Shown: in pieces, positions 35,694 to 44,718 of the stretch | How positions within the stretch are numbered: position 1 is the first letter of the stretch | How the letters are laid out: every line of letters begins with the position of its first letter | Source: CAZDDB01 sp963843285 | Lineage (GTDB): Bacteria > Acidobacteriota > HRBIN11 > JAKEFK01 | Assembly (NCBI GenBank): GCA_963843285.1 | Contig: CAWJJO010000008.1 | Coordinates: forward strand, 51,893 to 115,892 | Length of the DNA: 64,000 nt | Direction of reading: 5' to 3' | Made by a program: the position numbers and the translations under genes | Notes under the pieces: model-generated | The model's database searches: none | What the model was told of the DNA's origin: nothing | Seen by the model: only the letters and a program-made list of their open reading frames with translations

Positions 35694-35764
35694 GGGCGAT
35701 CCTTGTGGTTGCCCGCCTCGAAGAATGGCGATTTCGTGAGGGCGACCACAAGGGTCGCCCCTAC
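35690..35764. repeat. GTAGGGGCGA inverted repeat (family 2)
   Basis: Arms GTAGGGGCGATCCTTGTGGT and ACCACAAGGGTCGCCCCTAC with one mismatch and a 35-base middle. The left arm supplies the stop codon of the preceding gene. The partner copy is at 19845-19920. Confidence 0.85.
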
Positions 35765-35835
35765 ACCTCATTAACATAAATGCGGCATTTTCCGTATTAT
35801 ATAGAATCGCACTTTAGCCTTACAGGGAGGAACCT

Positions 35836-36666
35836 ATGAGAGCCAGACTAGTAGTTCTAGTTGTTTTCGCGATTTTCGCGATTATCTTGCTCGCAAACAC
35901 CGTGCTTCTGGTGGATGCGGGCCACATCGCCGTGGTCTTTAACAACCTCAGCGGGGGCCTGTCCTCGCGGGAGCCCGGAACTCACATCATGGTTCCCGGA
36001 GTCCAGAAGGCAATTGTTTATGAAACGCGCGTCCAGACCTACACCATGAGCGCCACTTACAATGAAGGCGAAGTCAAAGGCGACGATGCCCTGGACGCTA
36101 CCACCCAGGATGGACAGCTTGTAAAGATTGATGTGTCGGTGCGATTCCATGTTGATCCCAACAAGGTGACGTACCTGCATAAGAATATTGGCGAAGACTA
36201 CACAAACAAGGTGGTTCGCCCGGAAGTCCGCACAATAATCAGGCTCACGGTGGCCAACTATCCTGTCACCGAAGTTTATTCGAGCAAGAGATTGGAAATC
36301 CAGACAAAGAGCGGAGAGGCTCTCAAGCCGAGGTTTCAGGCAAACTATCTCGTCATCGATGAAGTGTTGATTCGCAGAGTTGCCTTTGATCCGGAGTTCC
36401 AGAAAGCGATCGAGGCGAAGCAGATTGCACAGCAGCAGGCCCAGCAGATGGAGTACGTGCTGCAAAAGGAAAAATTGGAAAAGGACCGCAAGATCATCGA
36501 AGCGCAAGGTGAAGCAGAAGCGATCCGTCTGAAAGGTGTCGCTCTGGCCAACAATCCGGCCTTGATCCAGTACGAATATGTGCAGAAGATCACGCCGGGT
36601 GTGACTACGATCATCACGGATGGAAAATCGATTCTGAGTCTTGGAGACATTCTTAAGAAAGATTGA
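35836..36666 (+). CDS. prohibitin/SPFH-family membrane protein
   Basis: This 276-residue protein has one N-terminal membrane helix (4-25), an SPFH/band-7 domain (about 28-190, with AGHIAVVFNNLSGGL and DGQLVKIDVSVRFHVDP), and a C-terminal coiled coil (about 190-240). The coiled coil is rich in Gln/Glu/Lys and carries the family's EAQGEAEAIRLKG. Such proteins form large rings at the membrane and often control FtsH-type proteases. No protease gene or NfeD partner is adjacent. The ATG has a good AGGGAGG upstream. The RNase Z-like gene begins 28 bases later and may be co-transcribed. Confidence 0.9.
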   Translation: MRARLVVLVVFAIFAIILLANTVLLVDAGHIAVVFNNLSGGLSSREPGTHIMVPGVQKAIVYETRVQTYTMSATYNEGEVKGDDALDATTQDGQLVKIDVSVRFHVDPNKVTYLHKNIGEDYTNKVVRPEVRTIIRLTVANYPVTEVYSSKRLEIQTKSGEALKPRFQANYLVIDEVLIRRVAFDPEFQKAIEAKQIAQQQAQQMEYVLQKEKLEKDRKIIEAQGEAEAIRLKGVALANNPALIQYEYVQKITPGVTTIITDGKSILSLGDILKKD

Positions 36667-36694
36667 AGATTTGGGGATAGACAATGGAGGATAG

Positions 36695-37651
36695 ATGGAG
36701 CGGGCGGTATTCCAATTGGGAGCGGGCGCGACAGGGGATCCTTCCTTATATATAGAGCCTCTCAACCTGCCGCATTCTTTCTTGATTGATTGCGGGTACC
36801 ACCATCTATCCCATGCGCGGCTGCAGCGGACGGAATTCCTGTTTGTGTCGCACACGCATCTCGATCACTTTATCGGTTTTGATTCCTGGTTACGCGTCCA
36901 TCTGGGTGGCGACAAGACCCTGCATGTGATCGGACCACAGGGAATTGCTCAGCATGTGTATCACAAGATCCATGGCTACGTCTGGAATCTTGCTGAAACG
37001 GTTTATCTCAAATTCAATGTAACTGAGCTCAATCCGCTCAAGACCTTTCAGCTGCTCCCTTCCGAACAATATTCGTTGCAGCCTTTGGAACCCGCGCTCC
37101 CCACTTTGGATCCGCGCGGCGATTGGTCTTTTCGATTCCAGCCGCTGCAACATCTAAGCATCATTTCGTGCGGATACCGCATTTTTACTCCGGATTCCTG
37201 GCGCGTTCAACCGGAAGCGCTTGCGGAGCTGGGACTGAAACCGGGACCATGGGTCAAAGAAATGAAGGATCGTGAAGAAGGGCTAGTGCAAATAGAAGGC
37301 AAAGAATGGCGAATCGAACAACTCCGCGAAAGATTGCTCTATTTCGCGAGCGGTTATGCGATCACTTACATCACCGATGCGGTTTATCATCCGGAAAATA
37401 TTGCAAAGATGATCGAGCTGGCGCAGGGCAGCGATCATTTTTTCTGTGAATCCTCATTTCTCAAAGAGGATGAGGAACGGGCCGCCAGAACTCATCATCT
37501 CACCACGGCGCAAACGGCGACAATCGCAAGGGAAGCGAAAGTGAAGAAGCTGCATCTTTTCCATTTTTCACGGCGCTACCCAAACATGGAACATTTATTT
37601 TTGCGTGAAGCCCGCGAGATTTTTCCGAATACGGTCGTTGGCGCAAGATAA
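36695..37651 (+). CDS. RNase Z-like metallo-beta-lactamase-fold hydrolase
   Basis: The 318-residue soluble protein has the metal-binding motif SHTHLDHFIGFDSWLR (about 51-66) of the metallo-beta-lactamase fold. It also has the later ligands IITYITDAVYH-type Asp (about 229) and HLFHFSRRY (about 288), in the arrangement of RNase Z (tRNA 3' processing) and its relatives. It lacks the long flexible arm of canonical RNase Z, and the N-terminus is shortened, so a tRNA substrate is not assured. The ATG at 36695 has GGAGG upstream. It follows the SPFH gene on the same strand. Confidence 0.82.
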   Translation: MERAVFQLGAGATGDPSLYIEPLNLPHSFLIDCGYHHLSHARLQRTEFLFVSHTHLDHFIGFDSWLRVHLGGDKTLHVIGPQGIAQHVYHKIHGYVWNLAETVYLKFNVTELNPLKTFQLLPSEQYSLQPLEPALPTLDPRGDWSFRFQPLQHLSIISCGYRIFTPDSWRVQPEALAELGLKPGPWVKEMKDREEGLVQIEGKEWRIEQLRERLLYFASGYAITYITDAVYHPENIAKMIELAQGSDHFFCESSFLKEDEERAARTHHLTTAQTATIAREAKVKKLHLFHFSRRYPNMEHLFLREAREIFPNTVVGAR

Positions 37652-37666
37652 GAGCACAATCCATTT

Positions 37667-37720
37667 TGGAGTCGCGGGCGTCCCTGCCTGCGAAAGTAGA
37701 TCATCCACTTGCTGCGGGAC
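37667..37720. repeat. family 1 repeat, joined to a CCCCCTT-type repeat
   Basis: TGGAGTCGCGGGCGTCCCTG and the partner TGCGGGACGCCCC enclose 22 bases. It runs directly into CTTCATAAGGGGGAGG (37722-37740), a piece of the repeat seen in full at 58268. An open frame across it is not part of the downstream gene. Confidence 0.7.
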
Positions 37721-37812
37721 GCCCCTTCATAAGGGGGAGGAACACCAACACACATTTCAGCCAGTATCCGCGAATGGCCGTATCAAAAGAGTTTGCGTAT
37801 TATTCTATTCTG

Positions 37813-38784
37813 ATGAAACCGATACTTCGCTTCTGGATACTATTTCTCCCCCTTTTTCTTTTTGCTCTCATCCCGAATCCGAACGCGCATTCTCAGGCGC
37901 CGCAGACAAAAATGGAGCTTGAGGAAAGCGTAGAAGTAGATCTGGTTGATCTCGCTTTGACTGCCACCAACAAGGACGGCAACTTTATCACCAATTTGCG
38001 GAGTAATGAGATCTCTCTATCGGAAGATAATGTCCCTCAAGAGATCACCCGATTCGATACTTTCGCTGGAGAAAAGGGAGAAGTACCGCTAAACCTCGCT
38101 TTCATGATCGATAACAGCGGAAGCATGGTTTACGAGATCGAAGGCTTGATGAAAATTGACATGGCGCGGGAATCCGCTTTGATACTGTTGAGTGAGCTGG
38201 CGCCGCTCGACAAGATGATGGTAGTTAGTTTTGATGATGCGCCGAAGTTCACACCCTTGACACTGGATCGAAATCTGATCGGGGATACCCTGCGTGCCAC
38301 CAAAGTCCGGTTTGGACCGACATCACTTTTCGACGCGATGATCGCCACAATCGATCATCTGAACGCGGAGGCCGGAAGAAAGGTTCTTGTTGTTTGTTCT
38401 GATGGGCTGGACACCACGAGTCGTCAAAGAATGGATGACGTTCTGGATAAGATGAAAGGCTCCGCAGAGCTCACCGTCGTTGTCCTGGGCACCGTGGCGA
38501 CAGATCGCATGGTCGGGCCCTACAGAACCGTGGTGGTTGCAGACAAAGGCAGGGATGTTCTGCAAAAGATGGCGGACCAGACTGCAGGGTACGCTTTTTT
38601 CCCCAAAGACTTGAAAGGGATTGAGCGGATGCGGGAATTGATCCGCAGCTTCATCAAAAGCCAGTACTCCCTGGCCTACAGGTCCACAAACCGCAAGGCC
38701 GACGGTTCCTGGCGAAACATCAGAATTGCTTGCAACAGAAAAGGTGTGACCCTTCGCTACAGAAATGGATATTTCGCAAAGTAA
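37813..38784 (+). CDS. VWFA-related exported protein (Acidobacteria type)
   Basis: This 323-residue exported protein has a signal peptide (MKPILRFWILFLPLFLFALI, with cleavage near HSQA). A short beta domain (VEVDLVDLALTATNKDGNFI) is typical of the VWFA-related family. A von Willebrand A domain follows (about 90-270) with an intact metal site DNSGS (MIDNSGSMVYEI) and the later Thr/Asp positions (GPTSLFDAM, CSDGLDTTS). It may mediate metal-dependent adhesion at the surface or in the periplasm. I choose the ATG at 37813 because everything upstream in frame is translated repeat. It is shorter than the protein at 23102 and has the canonical site that one lacks. Confidence 0.85.
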   Translation: MKPILRFWILFLPLFLFALIPNPNAHSQAPQTKMELEESVEVDLVDLALTATNKDGNFITNLRSNEISLSEDNVPQEITRFDTFAGEKGEVPLNLAFMIDNSGSMVYEIEGLMKIDMARESALILLSELAPLDKMMVVSFDDAPKFTPLTLDRNLIGDTLRATKVRFGPTSLFDAMIATIDHLNAEAGRKVLVVCSDGLDTTSRQRMDDVLDKMKGSAELTVVVLGTVATDRMVGPYRTVVVADKGRDVLQKMADQTAGYAFFPKDLKGIERMRELIRSFIKSQYSLAYRSTNRKADGSWRNIRIACNRKGVTLRYRNGYFAK

Positions 38785-38792
38785 CTATTCAT

Positions 38793-38867
38793 TTGGAGCG
38801 GCAGGCGTCCCTGCCCGCCATCGAGGATCGATCACTTATTGCGGGCACGGAGGCCCGCAACTCCAAA
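38793..38867. repeat. family 1 inverted repeat, translated at its right arm
   Basis: Arms TTTGGAGCGGCAGGCGTCCC and GGAGGCCCGCAACTCCAAA with inner GGGCGGG-type palindromes. It lies between two convergent genes, and its right half encodes the C-terminal tail of the RND pump. Confidence 0.85.
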
Positions 38868-41800
38868 ATCTAAATTTGGAGGTTCCTCCTTCTTTCGCGA
38901 AAACGATACTCCCTTGCCGATCCACTTCTGCACTGTGTCCATGACAACATAAAACACCGGCGTCACATACAGGGTGAGTGTTTGTGAAACGACTAACCCA
39001 CCGACAACTGCAAGGCCAAGCGGACGTCTGGCTTCGGCGCCGGCTCCAAATCCAAGAGCGATCGGCAGGGTTCCAAGCAGGGCTGCCATCGTGGTCATCA
39101 TGATCGGGCGAAATCGAACCAGCGACGCTTCATGAATCGCCGCTTTTGCGTCCTTGCCTTCCTTGCGCTGAGCCTCCAGCGCAAAATCTACCATCATGAT
39201 TCCGTTCTTTTTTACCAGCCCGATCAGCATGATGATCCCCACAAATGCGTAAATACTGAGATCTGCGTGAAAGATCAGTAACGTCAACAAAGCGCCCAAA
39301 CCAGCGAACGGAAGAGCCGTGAGAATTGTAATCGGATGAATGAAGCTCTCATACAGAATTCCGAGCACCAGATAGATCACAAGAATCGCCACGACCAAGA
39401 GTATTCCCATCCCGCTGCTGGATGATTGGAAGGCCTGCGCCTGTCCCTGAAAATTGGTGGTAATCGTAGATGGCAGCGTTGCGCGCGCAACGCGATTAAT
39501 ATCCGCCACTGCATTGCCGATGGAAACGCCCGGTTTCAAGTTGAACGAAATCGTAACGGACGGAAGCTGGCCCGAATGATTCACCGTAAGCGGCCCCAGC
39601 GAAGGTTTGATTTTCGCGATGGCGTTCAAAGGCACCAGTTCTCCGTTGGAAGAATTGACATATAACAACGAAAGAGCAGAAACATCCTTCTGGTATTGCG
39701 GCTGGAGTTCCATGATGACCTGATACTGGTTGGTCGGCGCAAAAATCGTGGAGATCTGTCTGGATCCGTATGCGTAATACAGGGCGTCTTCAATCTGCTG
39801 CGCGGACACACCAAGAGACGATGCTTGATCGCGATCAATATCGACATCCACCTGGGGGTTTTTGATCTCCAGATCGCTTGTCACATCCTGCAATCCAGGC
39901 ATCTCCCGCAATTTCGCTTCCAGGACCGGCGCATATTGAATCAGCTCGGCGGAATCGGGGCTTTGCAATGTAAATTGATACAGACTTCTGGTGAGTTGTC
40001 CACCAATTCGGATCGGCGGCGGGTTTTGCAAATAGACGCGAATACCGGTAACCTGCGCAAGCTTTGGACGAAGGCTCTGAATAATCTCATCCACGTTCAT
40101 CTTCCGCTCCGACCTAGGCTTCAAATGCAAAAAGACAATCCCCGTGTTGCTGCCGGTGGCGCCACGCGCTCCAGCTGTAGAGAAAAAGGTCGCTACGTTC
40201 GGATCTTTCTGGATCACCGCCATCACAGCTTTCTGATGTTCCACCATCGAATCGTAAGAGATCCCCTGCGCCGCTTCGGTAAACCCGAAAATCATTCCAA
40301 TATCTGAAGTCGGAAGAAAACCCTTGGGAACAACCCGGAACAAATAAATTGTCACCATCAACATTAGGCCGGAAGCGATCAGTGTGGATTTACGATGATT
40401 GAGGACCCACCCCAGCGTCCGATCGTAAAAACTCAATGTCCTGTCAAAGATTCTTTCGGATGCGTTGTAAAGTGCGCCATGCTGTACTTCTCCCGGCGGT
40501 TTCAAAAACCGGCTGCACAGCATCGGCGTCAGAGTCAGTGAAACAAATCCAGAAATCAAAACAGACATCCCAATGGTGACGGCGAATTCGTGAAACAGGC
40601 GTCCGACAATTCCACCCATAAACAAAACAGGAATGAACACAGCCGCCAGAGAAAGAGTCATCGAAATGATCGTGAAACCGACTTCTTTGGATCCTTCGAG
40701 CGCCGCCTGCATCCTTCCCTTCCCCATTTCCATGTGACGCACGATGTTTTCCAGCATGACAATCGCATCATCGATTACGAATCCGACAGAAAGCGTAAGC
40801 GCCATCAACGAAAGGTTGTCCAGACTGTAATTGAGCAAGTACATGACTGAAAACGTTCCGATAATCGACATCGGCAGGGCAAGGGCCGGAATCACGGTCG
40901 CGGAAAGGTTTCGCAAAAACAGAAAGATGACCAGTACCACCAGACAGAGAGCGAGAAAAAGCGAGAACTTCACATCGTCCACAGACTCCCGGATCGATTC
41001 CGAACGGTCGAACAGAATCCGCAGCTGGGCAGAAGCCGGGATCTGCTTCTCAAACAGAGGCAACAGCCGGCGCACCGCTCCTGCAACCTCTACAGTATTC
41101 GTACCAGGCTGCCTCTGAACCGCAAGGACCACCGATCTGGTTGCCTGAGTTGAGTCGATGAACCAGGCCGCGGTCTTGTTGTTTTCCACGCTGTCGGTGA
41201 CCACCGCCACATCCTGGAGACGAACCGGGCGAGCCATCGCGATACGCGATCATGATCGGTCGGTACGAAGCCGCATCGACCAGCTGGCCGGATGTTTCCA
41301 CTGTAAACGCTTTGTGCGAACCATACAATGTCCCGGTCGGCAGATTCACGTTCCCGGTCTTCACTGCGTCGGCGACCTGGTTGATTCCGATCCCGCGTGA
41401 AATCAAAGCCCGCGGGTCTACTTGAATGCGGACCGCGTACTTTTGCGAGCCGTATACCTGCACCTGGGCGACACCACTCACAGTAGAAATGCGCTGCGCC
41501 ATGATCGTTTGTCCGTATTCATCCAGCCTGGAAAGTGGAAGAGAAGGAGAAGTCAACGCAATGTACATAATCGGCTGATCCGCCGGATTCACTTTCTGGT
41601 AACTGGGCGGACTCGGCATGTCGCGCGGCAATTGATTCTGCGCTCTTGCGATCGCGGTTTGGACATCCTGCGCGGCCGCATCCAGACTACGGTTCAAAGC
41701 AAACTGCAGTATCAACGTGGAAAATCCAAGAGCGTTTGTGGAGCTCATCGATTCCAAACCCGCAATCGTGGAGAACTGTTTTTCCAACGGCGTCGCAATT

Positions 41801-41985
41801 GCCGATGCCATGGTTTCCGGACTGGCGCCGGGAAGCATCGCGGACACCTGAATGGTTGGAAAATCTACGTTGGGAAGATCGCTGACCGGAAGAAGTCGAT
41901 ACGAGAAAATTCCAAAAATCAGAATCGCTGCCATGACCAGAGTGGTCATGATGGGACGCCGGATAAATATCTCTGGAAGATTCAT
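38832..41985 (-). CDS. RND efflux transporter (HAE1/MdtB-AcrB family), frameshifted
   Basis: This proton-driven inner-membrane pump of a tripartite exporter has about 1050 residues once the two frames are joined. The N-terminus is canonical (MNLPEIFIRRPIMTTLVMAA). The proton-relay region VGFVIDDAIVMLEN, the middle helices and the second-half repeat (LILYESFIHPITIL-type helix, MIGLVKKNGIMMVDFA) are present. One surplus C in the CC at 41225-41226 breaks the frame; removing it gives RDGSPVRLQDVAVV. The last residues, FGVAGLRARNK, come from a family 1 repeat. The start overlaps the adaptor stop (ATGA). Likely substrates are drugs, detergents or other amphipathic compounds. Confidence 0.9.
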
Positions 41986-43097
41986 GATGCGCTCCCGGAA
42001 TTGGATTCCTGTTTGACTTCCACTTTCGAGCCGGGAAGCAAGCGGAGCTGACCGTCCGTAACAACTCGTTCCCCTGGCTGGAGACCATCCTCGACGACCG
42101 TTAGCTGTTGATACGCAAATCCCGGCTTGACGGGGCGCTGTTCCGCGGTAAGGTCTGATTTCACAACAAAGACGAATTGACCGTTCTGGCCTGTTTCGAT
42201 TGCCTGGGTCGGAACTACAATCGCATTCGGTTTCATCGTAAGAATCAAAGTTACATCGACAAACTCGCCCGGCCACAATTTCGAATCGTGATTATCAAAT
42301 GTGCCCTTCAATAGAATTGTTCCGGTACTCCTGTCCACCGAATTGTCAATAAACGTGAGTGTACCGGGAACCGAACCCTGTTCGTTCTGAACGGCCGCTT
42401 TGATATTCAATTTGCCTGTAGCATTGAATCGTCTTATGTCCGGAAGATTTGCTTCCGGAACAGCAAAACGGACATTGATCGGCCGGATCTGGTTGATGTC
42501 CAGCATCGCCGTTTCATTCGCCTTCACAACGTTTCCTTCATGAACGAGAAGATTTCCAGTTCGTCCATCGATCGGTGATCTGATCGTACAGTAACCGAGC
42601 AGAAGGCGAGCGTTTTCTACCGCAGCGCGCGTCGCTTCCACGGAAGCCTGCATCGCATCAGCATTGGCTTCCATCTGGTCATACTCTTCCTTTGTTACAT
42701 AATCTTTCTTGACAAGACCTTTATATCGGATTACCTGCTGAGCGGCGTTTTTTGACTCCGCAATGTTCTTTTGCAGATTCGCTTGTGCCTGTGCCAGTTC
42801 CGACTGATACGGTCTGGGATCGATCGTAAATAAGATGTCCCCTTTCTTTACATCCTGCCCTTCGTGAAAGTGAACTTTTTGCAAGACCCCGCCAACCAGC
42901 GGTTTGATCGAAACGGTCGAGTAAGATTCGACGGTGCCCACCGCCTGTACCTGAACGGGAATATCCTTCTGTTCCACAATACCCACCGTAACAGGCACCG
43001 GCAACTGTGGCGGCGGTCCTTGTTCTTTGCCGGAGCAACCATGGAGAACTGCCATTCCAAACACGCTGAAAACGAGATAAATCCAATTCTGCTTCAT
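41982..43097 (-). CDS. RND efflux periplasmic adaptor (MdtA/AcrA type), lipoprotein
   Basis: This 371-residue membrane-fusion protein has a lipoprotein signal (MAVLHGCSG; Cys21 lipidated). It contains two lipoyl halves (VSIKPLVGGVLQKVHFHEGQ and TIRSPIDGRTGNLLVHEG), a coiled-coil hairpin between them, a beta-barrel (GTLTFIDNSVDRSTGTILLKG) and a membrane-proximal domain. It links the RND pump (overlap 4 bases downstream) with the outer-membrane channel encoded just upstream (overlap 4 bases). The RDSTGTI-like block and the FVFVVKSDLTAEQRPVK region place it with MdtA-type adaptors. Confidence 0.92.
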   Translation of the reverse strand: MKQNWIYLVFSVFGMAVLHGCSGKEQGPPPQLPVPVTVGIVEQKDIPVQVQAVGTVESYSTVSIKPLVGGVLQKVHFHEGQDVKKGDILFTIDPRPYQSELAQAQANLQKNIAESKNAAQQVIRYKGLVKKDYVTKEEYDQMEANADAMQASVEATRAAVENARLLLGYCTIRSPIDGRTGNLLVHEGNVVKANETAMLDINQIRPINVRFAVPEANLPDIRRFNATGKLNIKAAVQNEQGSVPGTLTFIDNSVDRSTGTILLKGTFDNHDSKLWPGEFVDVTLILTMKPNAIVVPTQAIETGQNGQFVFVVKSDLTAEQRPVKPGFAYQQLTVVEDGLQPGERVVTDGQLRLLPGSKVEVKQESNSGSAS

Positions 43098-44551
43098 TTC
43101 AATTCCCCTTTCGATGTGTCCGGACCACTTTCTGTTATACCCAGAGTACCTGTATCATGCGCCAGTTGTGCAACCGCCAGCAGCCATTCAGTTCGTGTTT
43201 GCACTTCCTGAGATTTCGCGTCCTGCAACGCGCTTTGCGCTGAAAGCAGATCGAGAATGCTTCCCACTCCTTCCTGATAGCGCCCCAGCGCAACATCGTA
43301 TGATTCCTGAGCGCTCTTTAGAAGGCTTTGCGCAGTCCTGATTTTTTGTTTCGCAGTATCGAGATTAAAATAACTGGTCCACACCTGCAGTCCCACCTGC
43401 TGCTGTAAACTCGCGACGCGGGCGCGCGCAGCTTCCTCTTCCTCTTTGGCCTGCAATACATCGAAAGCTCTGGAAAAGCCGTCAAAGAGAGGAAAGCGAA
43501 TCGCCAGTGTCGCAAGGTAATTATTTGTGACGCCCGAAACATTCAGGAAATACAATCTGTCGACGTTCGTTTCAAATTCAATGGTGGGGAGTCTTTCCGC
43601 CCGGGCGCTACGGATGTGGGCCTGCGACGCAAATACTTCGGAGCGCGCCGCATCCAGATCGGGTCTCATCGCCATCGCCTGACGAATCAACGGCGCCACC
43701 TGTTCGGATGTTTGATCCAAGGGAAGCGCCGCAGGAAGGTCATCCACTACTTCCAGCGTTTCCGCAATCGCAGGACCAACACCGATCGCAACGGCAAGAA
43801 CGCCACGTAAAATCTGGATCGTTCCACGAGTTGTATCGAGCGAGAGCTGCGCTTGAGACAGGGCGGTCCTCGCTTGAAGGACGTCCGCAATCGTTGCAAC
43901 GCCTGCATCATGGCGTTGCTCAGCAGCATCCAGGTTCGCCTGCGCGCGTTTCAAATCCGACTCCTGCGATTGCGCAAGCGCTTTCGCATTCAGGAATTGA
44001 TAGTAGGCCTGCTGGACCTTCAGGATTACATTTTGAATCGCAAAATTGTGAGTGAAATTGGCGGCAATCAAAGTTTGTTTTGCCTCTTCGACATCCGCTC
44101 GTCGTTTGCCAAAATCGAACAAGATCCAGTTCAATTCCAGAAATGGCCTGGTGCTGGTTTGCGCAAATGTAAACCGGCCGCCAATCGCCGAACCTTTGAT
44201 TCGTGTAGTCTCCAACGAAAGATCTACGTCGGGATAATATTCCCCTTTCTTACTTTGCATTTCCGCCGCGGCTGCCCTTGCTTGAAACCAGGAAACCCGC
44301 GTATCGTTGCTTGTCTGTAGCGCTAGATCAATCAATTCCGGAAGAGACCAACTTTCCCTACTGGCATATTCGGCCGGGACATTTGATTGAGACAGCTCAA
44401 GCTTCTTTTGCGGCTCTGTCGGTTTCCACATCGTACCGGACGAGGAAGGAGTGACCGGTGCGGAAATGCTTTTTGAACCATGAGATGCGCATCCGGTTAT
44501 CAAGATCAGAATCGCGACCCCGAGGCAATGTAAGTGGAGAGATTTATTCAT
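43094..44551 (-). CDS. TolC/NodT-family outer-membrane efflux lipoprotein
   Basis: The 485-residue outer-membrane channel starts with a lipoprotein signal (ILILITGCAS; Cys21). Two OEP repeats follow (about 70-260 and 280-465), each with the long helices that form the periplasmic tunnel, e.g. LDAAEQRHDAGVATIADVLQ and YDVALGRYQEGVGSILDLLS. The repeated GxxxxxDVLxAxxxL pattern is diagnostic for the family. It opens the RND operon, and all three genes overlap by ATGA, so stoichiometry is probably set by translational coupling. The 167-base gap upstream must hold promoters for this operon and for the divergent peptidase gene; no convincing operator is visible. Confidence 0.92.
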   Translation of the reverse strand: MNKSLHLHCLGVAILILITGCASHGSKSISAPVTPSSSGTMWKPTEPQKKLELSQSNVPAEYASRESWSLPELIDLALQTSNDTRVSWFQARAAAAEMQSKKGEYYPDVDLSLETTRIKGSAIGGRFTFAQTSTRPFLELNWILFDFGKRRADVEEAKQTLIAANFTHNFAIQNVILKVQQAYYQFLNAKALAQSQESDLKRAQANLDAAEQRHDAGVATIADVLQARTALSQAQLSLDTTRGTIQILRGVLAVAIGVGPAIAETLEVVDDLPAALPLDQTSEQVAPLIRQAMAMRPDLDAARSEVFASQAHIRSARAERLPTIEFETNVDRLYFLNVSGVTNNYLATLAIRFPLFDGFSRAFDVLQAKEEEEAARARVASLQQQVGLQVWTSYFNLDTAKQKIRTAQSLLKSAQESYDVALGRYQEGVGSILDLLSAQSALQDAKSQEVQTRTEWLLAVAQLAHDTGTLGITESGPDTSKGELK

Positions 44552-44718
44552 GGATGCTCCTTTTTCTTACCCAATGAGGAACGATGCCGGTTTTAGTAGC
44601 GGTTTTGAATGAACAGTGAGTGATTATGGCGACGTTGGGATTCACAGTCAAGCTTGACCATGGAAACTCCACACACTTTATGGTTGAATGAAGCCTTTGA
44701 AAACGTAGGAGAGCTGCC

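Noticed and set aside
41986..42276. 97-codon N-terminal extension of the RND pump
   Set aside because: It overlaps the adaptor gene in another frame; the family start MNLPEIF with an ATGA overlap at 41985 is convincing.
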